A stretch of DNA of 64,000 bases from JAFECT01 sp036501825 (GCA_036501825.1 DASXZP010000032.1:124001-188000); one strand, 5' to 3'; positions 8,432-18,224 are shown, counted from the stretch's first letter. Notes: generated by a model from the sequence alone, not told the origin. Program-made: numbers and translations.

Positions 8432-8526
8432 TGCAGATCATCCCCCTTAGGGCGACGTCGAACCTTGCACGCAGCTGACCGGCCCCACCCGTCGAAACAA
8501 CTGGAAGCTACGGTAAAGGTTCGGTT

Positions 8527-9201
8527 TCAGCCGGCCTTGGCGGCCAGGACGTGATCGGCCACGAAGGGATTGGTCCGCCGCTCGTCCCCAAAGGTGGACA
8601 TCGGTCCATGCCCCGGCACGAACCGCACGTCGTCGCCGAGGGGCCAGAGCTTCTGGGTGATCGAGGCGATCAGCTGGTCATAGTTGCCGCGCGGGAAGTC
8701 GGTGCGCCCGATCGAGCCCTTGAACAGCACGTCGCCGACCTGGGCGAACTTGCCCTCGCGGTGGAAGAAGATCACGTGCCCGGGCGTGTGTCCGGGACAG
8801 CGATAGACCTCGAACTCGGTCTCACCCAGCTGCACCCGGTCGCCGTTGTCGAGCCAGCGGTCCGGCGTGAACCGCCGCGCGTCCGGCATGCCGTAGGTCT
8901 TGCCCTGGCTTTCGATGCCGTCGATCCAGAACTGGTCGTCCGGGTGGGGACCTTCGATCGGGACGCCGGTCTTTTCCTTCAGTTCCGCCGTACCGCCCGC
9001 GTGGTCGAGGTGGCCGTGGGTGACCCAGATCTTCTCGATGGTGAGCCCTCGCCGGGCGACCTCGGACAGCAGGTGGTCGACCTCGCCGCCCGGATCGATC
9101 ACCGCGGCGCGGTTGGTCTTGGGGCAGGCCACCACGGTGCAGTTCTGCGCCAGCGGGGTGACCGGAGCGATGAAGGCCTTCAGCGGCGGCGAGTCTGACA
9201 T
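8527..9201 (-). CDS. MBL-fold hydrolase, glyoxalase II-like
   Basis: A 224-residue metallo-beta-lactamase-fold protein with the two-metal motif THGHLDHAGG (61-70), a downstream CPGHTPGHV and the bridging Asp in VGDVLFKGSIGRTDFP, followed by FVPGHGP near the end. This is the pattern of YcbL/GloB-like hydrolases, which cleave S-lactoylglutathione or related thioesters; members without experimental data may have other substrates. It starts at ATG 9201, shortly downstream of the terminator of the permease gene, and so is probably a separate transcription unit. Confidence 0.88.
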   Translation of the reverse strand: MSDSPPLKAFIAPVTPLAQNCTVVACPKTNRAAVIDPGGEVDHLLSEVARRGLTIEKIWVTHGHLDHAGGTAELKEKTGVPIEGPHPDDQFWIDGIESQGKTYGMPDARRFTPDRWLDNGDRVQLGETEFEVYRCPGHTPGHVIFFHREGKFAQVGDVLFKGSIGRTDFPRGNYDQLIASITQKLWPLGDDVRFVPGHGPMSTFGDERRTNPFVADHVLAAKAG

Positions 9202-9229
9202 GGCTTTGAAATAGCCGTCCCGGCGGCGG

Positions 9230-9261
9230 AAAAAAAGAAGCCCGGGCGAACCCGGGCTTCT
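9230..9261 (-). terminator. Rho-independent terminator of the APC permease gene
   Basis: On the minus strand AGAAGCCCGGG (9251-9261) and CCCGGGCTTCT (9236-9246) pair perfectly around a 4-base loop and run into a run of T. It lies 20 bp beyond the permease stop codon. Textbook form. Confidence 0.9.
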
Positions 9262-9282
9262 CGGTGGTTACGGGTAACGCCG

Positions 9283-10857
9283 TTAGGCCGGAGGTTCGCC
9301 CGACCCGTGCTCTTCCAGCGGCGTCGAATCATCGACGCCGCGGCGGACGTTCGAGTTCCAGAAGCCGAACAGGAAGTAGAACACCAGCCCGACGCCGGCC
9401 CAGACCAGGAACAGCGTCTGCGACTTGATGTCGAGGCTGAAGAACAGTCCGACACAGCCGAGGATCGACAACGGCGCCACGATGAACAACAGCGGCGTCC
9501 TGAACGGCCGCACCCGCGTCTTGTCGGTAAAGCGCAGGATCATCACGCCCAACGACACCGCCGCGAACGCAAAGAGCGTGCCCGCATTGGAGTAGTCGGC
9601 AAGCTGGCCCACCGGCAGGAACGCGGCGGCGATCGCGACCACAACGCCTGTGATGATGGTGATCACCCACGGCGTGCGGAACTTCGAATGCACCGTGCTC
9701 AGGAACTTGGGCAGCAGGCCGTCGCGCGCCATCACGAAGAAGATCCGGGTCTGACCGAACATCATCAAGAGCACGACCGAAGGCAGAGCAATGGTCGCCG
9801 CCAAGCCGACGAGATAGCCGGCCAGCGGTTGATGAACCTCGCGCAGGACGTAGGCGAGCGCTTCCTTCGAACACACCAGCGGCGCATGCGCCGCGTTGCA
9901 GGCGGCGCTGCCGTAGAGTTCCGGCGAGCCGTCCGGATAGAAGTGACCCTTGGCGTCGGCAAGCGGTTGGGCGCCGAAGGAGCCGATCACGCCGCCGGCC
10001 ACCAACAGATAGAAGATGGTGCAGATGCCGAGGCTGAGCAGCAGGCCGAGCGGTACGGTCTTCTGCGGGTTCTTGGTTTCTTCGGCCGCGGTCGAAACCG
10101 CGTCGAAGCCGACATAGGCGAAGAAGATCGACGCCGCCGCGCCCATCACCCCTGTCCCGGACGATCCTAACCAACCTCGAGGCACAAAGGGTTTGAAGTT
10201 GTCCAAATGCCCCGAAACCAGCGGCAGCGTGAGCACCACGAACAGCGTCAGCGCCGCCACCTTCACCGCGACGAGCACGGCGTTGACGGTTGCGCTCTCG
10301 CTGGTGCCGATCACCAGCAGGATGGTGACCAGCAAAGTGATGATCACCGCCGGCAGGTTCACCATGCCGCCGTCTTCACCGCCCTTGATGAAACCGAGAT
10401 CGATCTTCGGCCCGACGGTCAGGGCGTGAGGTATGTGCGCGAAGTGGTATTGATCGCCGAGATTGTTGATCAGGCCGATGATGTGGCCGGACCAGCCGAC
10501 CGCCACCGCGCTGGCGCCCAGCGCATATTCCAGAATGAGCGCCCAGCCGACCAGCCAGGCCACCAACTCGCCCATCACGGCGTAGGAATAGGTGTAGGCG
10601 GAGCCGGCCACAGGCACCATGGACGCCAGTTCGGCGTAACAGAGCGCGGCGACGGCGCAGACGGCGCCGGCGATAATGAACGACACCATCATGCCCGGAC
10701 CGGCCTTTTGGGCCGCGGTCGCGGTGAGCACGAAGATGCCGGTCCCGATGACCGCGCCGATGCCCAGCAGCGTAAGCTGAATGATGCCAAGCGAGCGTTT
10801 GAGCGACTTCTTTTCGGCGGTCGCTAGAATCTGATCGAGTGGCTTAACGCGCCACAT
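9283..10857 (-). CDS. APC-family amino acid permease
   Basis: A 524-residue membrane protein with 12 or more helices. Helix 1 carries the family motif GIGAVIGTGIFVLT, and the segment FFAYVGFDAVSTAAEETKNP is typical of the cationic amino acid transporter/YfnA branch of the APC superfamily. ATG at 10857 follows GGGAGGG, so longer upstream starts overlapping hrpB are rejected. It is divergent from hrpB (103 bp between starts) and ends in a clear terminator. The substrate is probably an amino acid; which one is not visible. Confidence 0.9.
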   Translation of the reverse strand: MWRVKPLDQILATAEKKSLKRSLGIIQLTLLGIGAVIGTGIFVLTATAAQKAGPGMMVSFIIAGAVCAVAALCYAELASMVPVAGSAYTYSYAVMGELVAWLVGWALILEYALGASAVAVGWSGHIIGLINNLGDQYHFAHIPHALTVGPKIDLGFIKGGEDGGMVNLPAVIITLLVTILLVIGTSESATVNAVLVAVKVAALTLFVVLTLPLVSGHLDNFKPFVPRGWLGSSGTGVMGAAASIFFAYVGFDAVSTAAEETKNPQKTVPLGLLLSLGICTIFYLLVAGGVIGSFGAQPLADAKGHFYPDGSPELYGSAACNAAHAPLVCSKEALAYVLREVHQPLAGYLVGLAATIALPSVVLLMMFGQTRIFFVMARDGLLPKFLSTVHSKFRTPWVITIITGVVVAIAAAFLPVGQLADYSNAGTLFAFAAVSLGVMILRFTDKTRVRPFRTPLLFIVAPLSILGCVGLFFSLDIKSQTLFLVWAGVGLVFYFLFGFWNSNVRRGVDDSTPLEEHGSGEPPA

Positions 10858-10960
10858 GTTCCCTCCCGGTGCCCCTACTAAGGGCTTGTCCCCCATCGGA
10901 CGGCAGGCAAGAGAGCCGCAAGCCAGGGAACGGTCAAGGGTCAGGTATTGCCGGGCTAGC

Positions 10961-13426
10961 ATGGACATCGCCGCAAACCTTCCAATCCACGACGCCCTGC
11001 CGGCCCTGAAGGCGGCTCTGCAGGCGCGCGCCGAGGCCGTCCTGGTCGCTCCGCCCGGGGCGGGCAAGACCACGGTGGTTCCCCTGTCCCTGCTGGACGA
11101 GCCGTGGGTTCAAGGCCGCAAGCTGTTGGTGCTGGAGCCCAGGCGGCTGGCCGCGCGGGCGGCGGCGGCGCGGATGGCCCAGCTCCTGGGCGAAAAGGTC
11201 GGGGAAACCGTGGGCTACCGGGTCCGGCTGCAGTCCAAGGTCAGCGCGCGCACCCGCGTCGAGGTGATCACCGAGGGGGTGTTTACCCGGATGATTCTGG
11301 ACGACCCGGGCCTGGAGGGGGTGGCCGCGGTCCTGTTCGACGAGTTTCACGAGCGCAGCCTCGATGCCGACCTGGGGCTTGCCTTCGCCCGCGACGCCCA
11401 AGGCGTGCTCCGGGACGACCTGCGGCTTCTGGTCATGTCGGCGACCCTCGACGGGGCCCGGGTGGCGGCGCTGCTGGGCGATGCGCCGGTGGTCGAGAGC
11501 CAGGGGCGTATGTTCCCGGTGGAGACCCGCTACCTCGGTCGCGGCGCCGGACCGCGAATCGAGGACGCGGTGACGGCCGCGATTCTTACCGCGCTAACGA
11601 ACGAGACCGGCAGCCTGCTCGTCTTCCTGCCCGGCCAGGGCGAGATCCGGCGCGTGCACGAACACCTGACCGAACGCGTGCGCGACCCGGGGGTGATTCT
11701 CGCGCCGCTCTACGGCGCCCTCGACCCGCGCGAGCAGGACCTCGCCATCGAGGCGGCGCCGGCGGGACGGCGCAAGGTGGTGCTCGCCACCTCCATCGCC
11801 GAAACCAGCCTGACCATCGAAGGCGTGCGCGTGGTGATCGATGGCGGCCTCGCGCGCGTGCCGCGCTACGATCCCGCATCGGGACTCACGCGACTGGAGA
11901 CCGTGCGCGTCTCGCGCGCCGCCGCCGACCAGCGCCGCGGTCGCGCGGGGCGTCTCGAACCGGGCGTCTGCTACCGCCTGTGGGACGAGCCGGAGACGCG
12001 CGCGCTGGTCCCGTTTGCACGGCCCGAGATTCTGGAAGCGGACCTTTCGCGACTGGCCCTCGATCTCGCCGCGTGGGGCGCGACCGATCCGTCAATGCTC
12101 GCCTTCCTCGACCAACCGCCGGAGGCGGCGTTCAAAGAGGCAAGGGCGTTGCTTCAACGGCTGCAGGCGCTCGACGCGTCCGGCGCCGTCACCGACCATG
12201 GCCGAGCGCTCGGCTCGCTTGCCCTGCCGCCCAGGCTCGCGCACATGGTCATCGAAGCGGCCGCCGGCGGCGACGCCCTGCTCGGCGCACGGATCGCGGC
12301 GGTGTTGAGCGAGCGGGGTCTCGGCGGAAACGATGTCGATCTGCGCACGCGGCTGGAGCGCCTCGATCGCGACCGTTCGCCCAGGACGCGCGACGCCTTG
12401 GCTCTGGCGGCACGCTGGGCCGAGACCGCGCGGCGGTATGCCAGGACCGTGCGCGCGCACCCGATCGATGCGGGGCTGCTGCTCGGCGAGGCCTATCCCG
12501 AGCGCATCGCCAAGGCGCGCGGCAAGCCCGGCGAGTTCCGCCTCGCGTCCGGCCGCGGCGCCTATCTCGAACCCACGGACGCCCTGGCGCGCGAGACATG
12601 GCTGGCGGTGGGCGAGCTCGGCGGCGGCGCCGCGCGAGACCGCATCCTGACCGCTGCGCCCCTCGATGAAGCGGCGCTGGCGGAAGCTTTCGCCGACCGC
12701 ATCGAAACCAAAGACCGCATCGAGACCGACCCGCGCGGCAAGGTGCGCGCCGTGCGGCTCAAGAAACTCGGCGAACTGGTGATCGAAGAACGCACGCTTG
12801 CGGACACGCCCGCGTCGCTGATCGAACAGACCCTGCTGGACCAGGTGCGCACCGGCGGCCTGGAGCGCTTGGCCTGGGGCGAGCGCGCGCAACGCCTGCG
12901 CGCGCGCATCACCTTCCTGCGCGCCTTCGATGCCGGCTGGCCCGACCTTTCGGACGCAGCGCTGCTGGAAACCCTGGACACGTGGCTGGCGCCGCATCTC
13001 GCCGGGCGCACGAACCTCGCCAAGCTCGACGACGCTGCACTCGAACAGGCGCTGGGCGACCTCATCCCCTGGGACCTGCGCCGCCGTCTCGACGCCGAAG
13101 CACCGGAACGGTTCGAAGCGCCGACCGGCTCGCGATTCCTCATCGACTACGCCGCCGACGGCGGTCCGCGTGTCGACGTCCGCGTGCAGGAACTGTTCGG
13201 TCTCGCGACACACCCGGCCGTGGCCGGCGGCCGCGCGCCGCTGACGCTCGCCTTGCTGTCACCGGGCCACAAGCCGGTGCAACTCACCAAGGACCTGCCG
13301 GGATTCTGGAAAGGCTCCTGGACCGACGTGCGTCGCGACATGCGCGGTCGCTATCCGAAGCATCCCTGGCCCGACGACCCCGCCTCCGCGGCGCCGACCC
13401 GACGCGCCAAACCGCGCGGGACCTGA
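10961..13426 (+). CDS. hrpB: ATP-dependent RNA helicase HrpB
   Basis: An 821-residue DExH helicase of the usual HrpB length. Walker A is APPGAGKTT (30-38), the DExH box is FDEFHERS (126-133), motif III is MSATLDG, and motif VI includes QRRGRAGR. The C-terminal half contains the helicase-associated and HrpB-specific regions, ending near the conserved RDMRGRYPKHPWPDDP. HrpB proteins act on RNA, but their cellular role is poorly defined in most bacteria. ATG 10961 is the start that places the first helix normally, although its ribosome site is weak. It appears to be a single-gene unit, with a membrane protein gene following after 40 bp. Confidence 0.95.
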   Translation: MDIAANLPIHDALPALKAALQARAEAVLVAPPGAGKTTVVPLSLLDEPWVQGRKLLVLEPRRLAARAAAARMAQLLGEKVGETVGYRVRLQSKVSARTRVEVITEGVFTRMILDDPGLEGVAAVLFDEFHERSLDADLGLAFARDAQGVLRDDLRLLVMSATLDGARVAALLGDAPVVESQGRMFPVETRYLGRGAGPRIEDAVTAAILTALTNETGSLLVFLPGQGEIRRVHEHLTERVRDPGVILAPLYGALDPREQDLAIEAAPAGRRKVVLATSIAETSLTIEGVRVVIDGGLARVPRYDPASGLTRLETVRVSRAAADQRRGRAGRLEPGVCYRLWDEPETRALVPFARPEILEADLSRLALDLAAWGATDPSMLAFLDQPPEAAFKEARALLQRLQALDASGAVTDHGRALGSLALPPRLAHMVIEAAAGGDALLGARIAAVLSERGLGGNDVDLRTRLERLDRDRSPRTRDALALAARWAETARRYARTVRAHPIDAGLLLGEAYPERIAKARGKPGEFRLASGRGAYLEPTDALARETWLAVGELGGGAARDRILTAAPLDEAALAEAFADRIETKDRIETDPRGKVRAVRLKKLGELVIEERTLADTPASLIEQTLLDQVRTGGLERLAWGERAQRLRARITFLRAFDAGWPDLSDAALLETLDTWLAPHLAGRTNLAKLDDAALEQALGDLIPWDLRRRLDAEAPERFEAPTGSRFLIDYAADGGPRVDVRVQELFGLATHPAVAGGRAPLTLALLSPGHKPVQLTKDLPGFWKGSWTDVRRDMRGRYPKHPWPDDPASAAPTRRAKPRGT

Positions 13427-13466
13427 TCGGTTTGGCGGATCGCTCCGTCTGGGCTAAGCCGGGGCC

Positions 13467-14036
13467 ATGTTCCGCGACTGGGAAAACTTCTTCCTGATGG
13501 TGGGGCCCGCGGCCGGGTCCCTCATCGGGTTGCTGTTCGTGGTCATCACGCTGACGGCCGGGCGGGACCGGGACACCACCCTGCGCGGCGCGGCGCTCTA
13601 TCTGACGCCCACGGTCTTCCATTTCGGCGTGGTGCTTGCCGCCAGTGCGGCGGCGATGGCGCCGGGGCTGAGTGCGATGCAGACGGCGCTGGTGCTGGGA
13701 GCCATCGCACTTTACGGCGTCGGCTATACGATCATGGTCGGCGTGCGCCTGTGGAAGGCGGACGGGAGCGTCAAACCGCACTGGTCGGACATCTGGACCT
13801 ACGGGTTAATTCCGCCGATCGTCTATCTGCTGCTGGTGGCGGCCGATGGGCTCGAATTCGTTCAGCCGAAAATTGCGCCCTACGCCGTCGCCTTGATGCT
13901 GCTCGGCCTCCTGTTCATGGGCATCCGCAACGCCTGGGATCTCGTCACCTGGATGGCGCCGATGGTCGGACAGCCGCTGCCGGGCAACAGCTTGAGCAAC
14001 GCGCCGCGCGAAAAGCCCGGCGACGAGGAAAAGTAG
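13467..14036 (+). CDS. Unrecognised five-helix membrane protein
   Basis: A 189-residue protein with about five hydrophobic segments (starting at roughly residues 8, 45, 74, 108 and 136) and a hydrophilic, charged tail. I do not recognise a named family. The N-terminus FFLMVGPAAGSLIGLLFVVITLTAG looks like a membrane segment rather than a cleaved signal. It follows hrpB by 40 bp on the same strand and converges with the RidA gene, whose stop is 4 bp away. Function unknown; the reading frame is convincing by codon use and clean spacing. Confidence 0.7.
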   Translation: MFRDWENFFLMVGPAAGSLIGLLFVVITLTAGRDRDTTLRGAALYLTPTVFHFGVVLAASAAAMAPGLSAMQTALVLGAIALYGVGYTIMVGVRLWKADGSVKPHWSDIWTYGLIPPIVYLLLVAADGLEFVQPKIAPYAVALMLLGLLFMGIRNAWDLVTWMAPMVGQPLPGNSLSNAPREKPGDEEK

Positions 14037-14040
14037 CGCG

Positions 14041-14421
14041 TCAGGCTTCCGCGATCATCGCGATCGATATCCTCATCCCGTGCGGGCGGATCGGCAGCTT
14101 GGCGCCCTGACGGGCGGGCGGGTTCTTGGGAAACCAGCGGTTCCATTCCTCGTTCATGCCGGGGAAGTCTTCCTCCTCCGCCAGGATGAAGGTGCCGCTC
14201 ACCGCCCGGTCCAGCGAAGACCCTGCCGCTTTCAGCACCGCTTCGACGTTGCGCAGGCACTGCGCCGTCTGTTCCTGGATGGTGTCGCCCACCAGCTTGC
14301 CGGTCTCGGGATCGATCGGCGCGTGGCCGGACACGAAGACCAGCCCCTTCGCCTTTACGCCCTGGCTGTAGCCGCCGAAGACTTTCGGCGCCTTGTCGGT
14401 GTTGATGCAGACCTTGCTCAT
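14041..14421 (-). CDS. RidA/YjgF-family protein
   Basis: A 126-residue RidA-like protein: YSQGVKAKGLVFVSGHAPIDPETG and later QTAQCLRNVEAVLKAAGSS are the family's strands and helix. Canonical RidA hydrolyses reactive enamine/imine intermediates from PLP enzymes. The arginine of the canonical C-terminal motif is not evident in the usual form, so it may belong to another Rid subgroup. ATG 14421 has GGAGGGAG upstream. It is 35 bp downstream of the ABC permease gene on the same strand and could be a third member of that transcript. Confidence 0.85.
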   Translation of the reverse strand: MSKVCINTDKAPKVFGGYSQGVKAKGLVFVSGHAPIDPETGKLVGDTIQEQTAQCLRNVEAVLKAAGSSLDRAVSGTFILAEEEDFPGMNEEWNRWFPKNPPARQGAKLPIRPHGMRISIAMIAEA

Positions 14422-14456
14422 AAGGCTCCCTCCGTGCTGCGAAGCAGACCTATATC

Positions 14457-15260
14457 TCAAGCCACCGTCTCTGCGCTGTAGCGCGCGATGAGGCCGGTGC
14501 GGATGGCGTAGCGATAGACCGACGCGAAGAACAGGCAGGCCAGCACGACGTAGAAGGCGGAAAGGCCGGTGGCGATGGCGAGGCCGCTCCACACCACCGG
14601 CTTATGCTGCACGACCGCGCGCATGCCCTCGAAGACGTAGGATGGCGGCAGGACGCGCGCGATCCAGCCCATCCACGCCGGCAGCACGCTCACCGGATAG
14701 AACACGCCGGCGAAGGGCGAGATCAGGGTGGGGATCGGCCAGATCAGCCACTCGGACGCAGGCCCGAGCCGCAGCACCAGGCCCGCCGCGAAGATGCCGA
14801 GCGCCATGCCGCTGATGAACAACACCAGCAGGAACGGAAACAGCGCCACGCCATAGGTCAGGAACGACAAACCGAACAGCAGCGTGGCCAGCACCATCAT
14901 GAAGATGAGACTGACGATGCTGGTGAGCACAGACGCGGTGACGAGGCCCAGAAGATATTCGGTCGTCGAAAGCGGCGTCGCGAACAGGTTCAGGAAGTTG
15001 CGCGACCACACGTCCTCGAAGAAGGCCATGGTCACGCCCTGCATCACCCGGGTCAGGAAATCCCACAGCAGCACCGCGCCCAGCAGCGCCGGCACGAAGT
15101 TGAACCCGGACTGCGAGACCGTGTTCAGATAGCGGGTGATGAAACCCCACAGAACGATGTCGACCGCGACCCAGGCGAACATCGGGAACACGCGCTGGGG
15201 ACTGCCGCGGTAGAGGTAGTACATGCGCAGGACGATGGCGGCGATGCGGGAGAGCTTCAT
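14457..15260 (-). CDS. ABC-2 type transporter permease
   Basis: A 267-residue inner-membrane protein with about six helices of the ABC-2 exporter type. It includes the region ending PIPTLISPFAGVFYPVSVLPAWM, the usual loop and fifth helix of this family (NodJ/DrrB-like). Its ATG overlaps the stop of the ATPase gene (ATGA), so the two are translationally coupled and make one transporter. The substrate is unknown; ABC-2 systems export polysaccharides, drugs or lipids. Confidence 0.88.
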   Translation of the reverse strand: MKLSRIAAIVLRMYYLYRGSPQRVFPMFAWVAVDIVLWGFITRYLNTVSQSGFNFVPALLGAVLLWDFLTRVMQGVTMAFFEDVWSRNFLNLFATPLSTTEYLLGLVTASVLTSIVSLIFMMVLATLLFGLSFLTYGVALFPFLLVLFISGMALGIFAAGLVLRLGPASEWLIWPIPTLISPFAGVFYPVSVLPAWMGWIARVLPPSYVFEGMRAVVQHKPVVWSGLAIATGLSAFYVVLACLFFASVYRYAIRTGLIARYSAETVA

Positions 15261-16012
15261 GCGATCGTCTCGCCCTTCAGCGTTTCGTGGGCGACGGCGA
15301 CGAACAGGTCCTCCAGGCTCTTGGCCTTGTGCGCCTCGACCAGCATGTGCGGCTCGCCCTGCAACAGGATGCGCCCGCGCGAAAGGAAGAGGACGCGGTC
15401 GCAGACCTCTTCCACCTCGTACATGTTGTGGCTGGTCCACAGCACCCCGCAGCCTTTCGCGGCGAAGGCCTCGATGTCGGTGCGCAGGGTGCGCGCCATG
15501 GCCGGGTCGATCGAAGCGGTCGGCTCGTCGAGCAACAGCAGGTGCGGCTCGTTCAGCATCGCCTTGGCCAGCGCCACGCGGGTCTGTTCGCCCGAGGACA
15601 GCACCCCGGTCTTGGTCTTGCGGAAGCGTTCGAGTTCGAACTCCTTCAACAGCGCATCGATCCGCGCGCTGAGGTCGTTCACCGCGTAGATCATCCCGAA
15701 CACACGCAGATTCTGCTCGACCGTCAGATTGCCGGGCAGGGGCGCATAGACGGCGGCGAAGTTGGCGCAGGACAGGGCGCGGCTGCGGTCGGTCTTCAGG
15801 TCATGGCCTTCGATCTCGATCGTACCGCCGTCGGCCGCCAGCACGCCCAGGACCATGTTGATGGTGGTGGTCTTACCCGCGCCGTTCGGCCCGACCAGCC
15901 CCACGATCTCACGCGGGGCGACCTCGAACGAGACGTCGTCCACGGCCTTGAGCGCGCCGTAGGACTTGCTCAGGTGCTCAACCTTGAGGACGGGGGAGGG
16001 GGGAGGACTCAT
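15257..16012 (-). CDS. ABC transporter ATP-binding protein
   Basis: A 251-residue ATPase. Walker A is GPNGAGKTTT, the signature is LSSGEQTR (in place of the usual LSGGQ), Walker B is LLLLDEPTASID, and the switch His is in TSHNMYEVEE. The altered signature is common among ABC-2 export ATPases. ATG at 16012 has AAGG upstream, and longer starts run into the aldehyde dehydrogenase end. It is coupled to the permease by a 4-bp overlap and would power it from the cytoplasm. Confidence 0.92.
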   Translation of the reverse strand: MSPPPSPVLKVEHLSKSYGALKAVDDVSFEVAPREIVGLVGPNGAGKTTTINMVLGVLAADGGTIEIEGHDLKTDRSRALSCANFAAVYAPLPGNLTVEQNLRVFGMIYAVNDLSARIDALLKEFELERFRKTKTGVLSSGEQTRVALAKAMLNEPHLLLLDEPTASIDPAMARTLRTDIEAFAAKGCGVLWTSHNMYEVEEVCDRVLFLSRGRILLQGEPHMLVEAHKAKSLEDLFVAVAHETLKGETIA

Positions 16013-16034
16013 CCCCGCCTTACTAGCCGCCGCC

Positions 16035-17414
16035 TCACGCCTGGACCAGCACGCTCTTGATGTTGACGAATTCGTGGATGCCGAACTCGGCGCACTCGCG
16101 GCCATAGCCGGAATGTTTCACCCCGCCGAAGGGCATGCGCGGGTCGGAGCGGACCGGTGCGTTCACGAAGCTCATGCCGGCCTCCAGCTCATTTGCCGCG
16201 ATGTGTTCGCCGCGCGCCAGGTCGCGGGTCAGCACGCCCGAGCCGAGGCCGAACTCCGAATCGTTGGCGATGCGGATCGCATCGGCCTCGTCACGCGCCT
16301 CGATCACCGCCGCCACCGGGCCGAAGATTTCGTCGTCGTGCGCCGGCTGGCCCGGTTTCACATCGGTCAGCACCGTCGGTGGATACCAGGCGCCTGGACG
16401 GTCGGGGACCTCGCCGCCGGTCAACAGACGCGCGCCCTTAGCAAGGCTCTCCTGCACCTGGACGTGGATTTCGTCGCGGGCGGCGATGCTCTGCATCGGC
16501 CCGAACCTGGTTGCGGCGTCACGTGGGTCGCCCATCTTGATGGCGGCCATCTTCTCGGCCAGGGCGCGCTCGAACGCCTCGCGGATTTCGCGCACGGCGA
16601 TGAAGCGTTTGCCGGCGATGCAGCTCTGGCCGCCGTTGACCATGCGCGCGGCGGTCGCCACCTCGGCGGCCTTCACCGGGTCCGCGTCGGCGAGCACCAG
16701 ATAGGCGTCGGCGCCGCCGAGCTCGAGCACGGTCTTCTTAAGTGCAGCGCCTGCGGCGGCCGCCACGTCCTTGCCCGCCGCCACGCTGCCGGTGAGGGTC
16801 ACCGCGGCGATGTTCGGGTCTTCGATCAGCGCGCGCACGTCGCGGCTGGGGATCAGCAGGGTGCGGAAAAGATCCTGCGGAAAGCCGGCCTCGCTGAACA
16901 CGTCTTCGATCGCCAGCGCACAGCCCGGCACGTTGGACGCGTGCTTCAGGACCGAGGCGTTACCCGCCATCAGGCCGGGCGAGGCGAAACGGAAAACCTG
17001 CCAGAACGGGAAGTTCCACGGCATCACCGCCAGCACCACGCCGAGCGGATTGAAGGCCGTGAACGCCTTGGGTCCGCCGAGGTCGACCGGCCGCTCGGCC
17101 AGGAACCGCGCCGCATTGTCCGCGAAGAAATCACAGCTCGCCGCGCACTTCTCGATCTCGGCTTTCCCTTCGGTCAGGGTCTTGCCCATCTCGTCGGTCA
17201 TCAGCGCCGCGAATTCGACGGAGCGAGCCCGCAAAACCTGGGCGGCGCGTTTCATCAGCGCGGAGCGTTCCGCAAACGATGATCGGCGCCAGGCTTTCCA
17301 CGCCGCGTGCGTGCGCGCAGCGATCGCGCGGGCCTCGTCGACGGTGTGGCCGTCGTAGACCTTGCCGGGCTGGCCCGTGGAGGGGTCGACCGTCTGCATC
17401 CTGGGCTTCGACAT
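16035..17414 (-). CDS. NAD(P)-dependent aldehyde dehydrogenase, succinate-semialdehyde type
   Basis: A 459-residue aldehyde dehydrogenase. Catalytic Cys lies in MVNGGQSCIAGKRF, catalytic Glu in LELGGADAY, the Rossmann entry NPLGVVLAVMPWNFPFWQ and the C-terminal EIFGPVAAV are intact. The overall pattern is closest to the short, NAD-dependent succinate-semialdehyde dehydrogenases. ATG 17414 sits behind AGGAGG. The TrmH-like gene ends 9 bp upstream on the same strand, so the two are probably in one operon with the ABC genes further down. Substrate is assigned by family resemblance only. Confidence 0.85.
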   Translation of the reverse strand: MSKPRMQTVDPSTGQPGKVYDGHTVDEARAIAARTHAAWKAWRRSSFAERSALMKRAAQVLRARSVEFAALMTDEMGKTLTEGKAEIEKCAASCDFFADNAARFLAERPVDLGGPKAFTAFNPLGVVLAVMPWNFPFWQVFRFASPGLMAGNASVLKHASNVPGCALAIEDVFSEAGFPQDLFRTLLIPSRDVRALIEDPNIAAVTLTGSVAAGKDVAAAAGAALKKTVLELGGADAYLVLADADPVKAAEVATAARMVNGGQSCIAGKRFIAVREIREAFERALAEKMAAIKMGDPRDAATRFGPMQSIAARDEIHVQVQESLAKGARLLTGGEVPDRPGAWYPPTVLTDVKPGQPAHDDEIFGPVAAVIEARDEADAIRIANDSEFGLGSGVLTRDLARGEHIAANELEAGMSFVNAPVRSDPRMPFGGVKHSGYGRECAEFGIHEFVNIKSVLVQA

Positions 17415-17423
17415 GGTGTCCTC

Positions 17424-18224
17424 CTAGGTCACTGCGTCCGTGACCGCATAGACCATAATGCCCGTCGCGACCGCGAGGTTCAGACTGTCGGCGCGGCCGC
17501 GCATGGGGATTTTCACGTTCACGTCACAGGCGGCGGCGAGCTCGGCGCTGAGCCCGGCCTGTTCAGGGCCCATCAGGATCAAGGTGGGCGCGCGAAACGG
17601 CGCCTCGCGATAGCCGTGTGTCGCGCTCAGCAGGGTGCCGACGACCGAACCCGGCCAGCATTTGCGCCACGCCAGAAACGTTTCCCGGCTGGCGCGCGCC
17701 AGCGGCACGGCGAAGATCGAGCCCATGGTCGCGCGCACAGCTTCCACCGAAAACGGATCGACCGTGTCGCCGATCAGGATCACCCCGCCGCAGCCGGCCG
17801 AATCCGCCGTGCGCACGATGGTGCCGAGGTTGCCCGGATCGCGCACCTGTTCAAGGGCGACGAAACAGGTCGCGGCCTTGGGGTCGATCGCATCCAGCGC
17901 GGTGAACACCTGGTCGAACACCGCGATCACAGTCTGCGGGTTGTCGCGGCGGGAAATCTTTTCGAGGATCTCGCGGGTAACCTCGATCACCTCGCCGCCG
18001 GCGGCCAAGGTCTCGCGCGACGCGCGTTCCAGCAACGGATGGTCCGCCTCGCGGCTGTGCATCAGGACCTTTGGTGCGAAGCCCTGGTCCAGCGCTTCGA
18101 TGACGATCTTCAGGCCTTCCGCGAGGAACCGGCCGCTTTCCTCGCGCGCCTTTTTCATGTGCAGGGCGCGTACGGCCTTGACCGTGTCGTTGGTCAGCGA
18201 CGTGATCTGGCGCACGCCGCTCAC
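17424..18224 (-). CDS. TrmH/SpoU-family RNA 2'-O-methyltransferase
   Basis: A 266-residue SPOUT enzyme. An N-terminal substrate-binding region (residues 1-100, with ESGRFLAEGLKIVIEAL) precedes the knotted SAM domain. The three motifs are visible: LEQVRDPGNLGTIVRTADSAG, LILMGPEQAGLS and IPMRGRADSLNLAVATG. It methylates a ribose in rRNA or tRNA; the site is unknown. The start is GTG at 18224, overlapping the stop of the upstream methyltransferase gene by 4 bp, so the two are translationally coupled. Confidence 0.92.
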   Translation of the reverse strand: MSGVRQITSLTNDTVKAVRALHMKKAREESGRFLAEGLKIVIEALDQGFAPKVLMHSREADHPLLERASRETLAAGGEVIEVTREILEKISRRDNPQTVIAVFDQVFTALDAIDPKAATCFVALEQVRDPGNLGTIVRTADSAGCGGVILIGDTVDPFSVEAVRATMGSIFAVPLARASRETFLAWRKCWPGSVVGTLLSATHGYREAPFRAPTLILMGPEQAGLSAELAAACDVNVKIPMRGRADSLNLAVATGIMVYAVTDAVT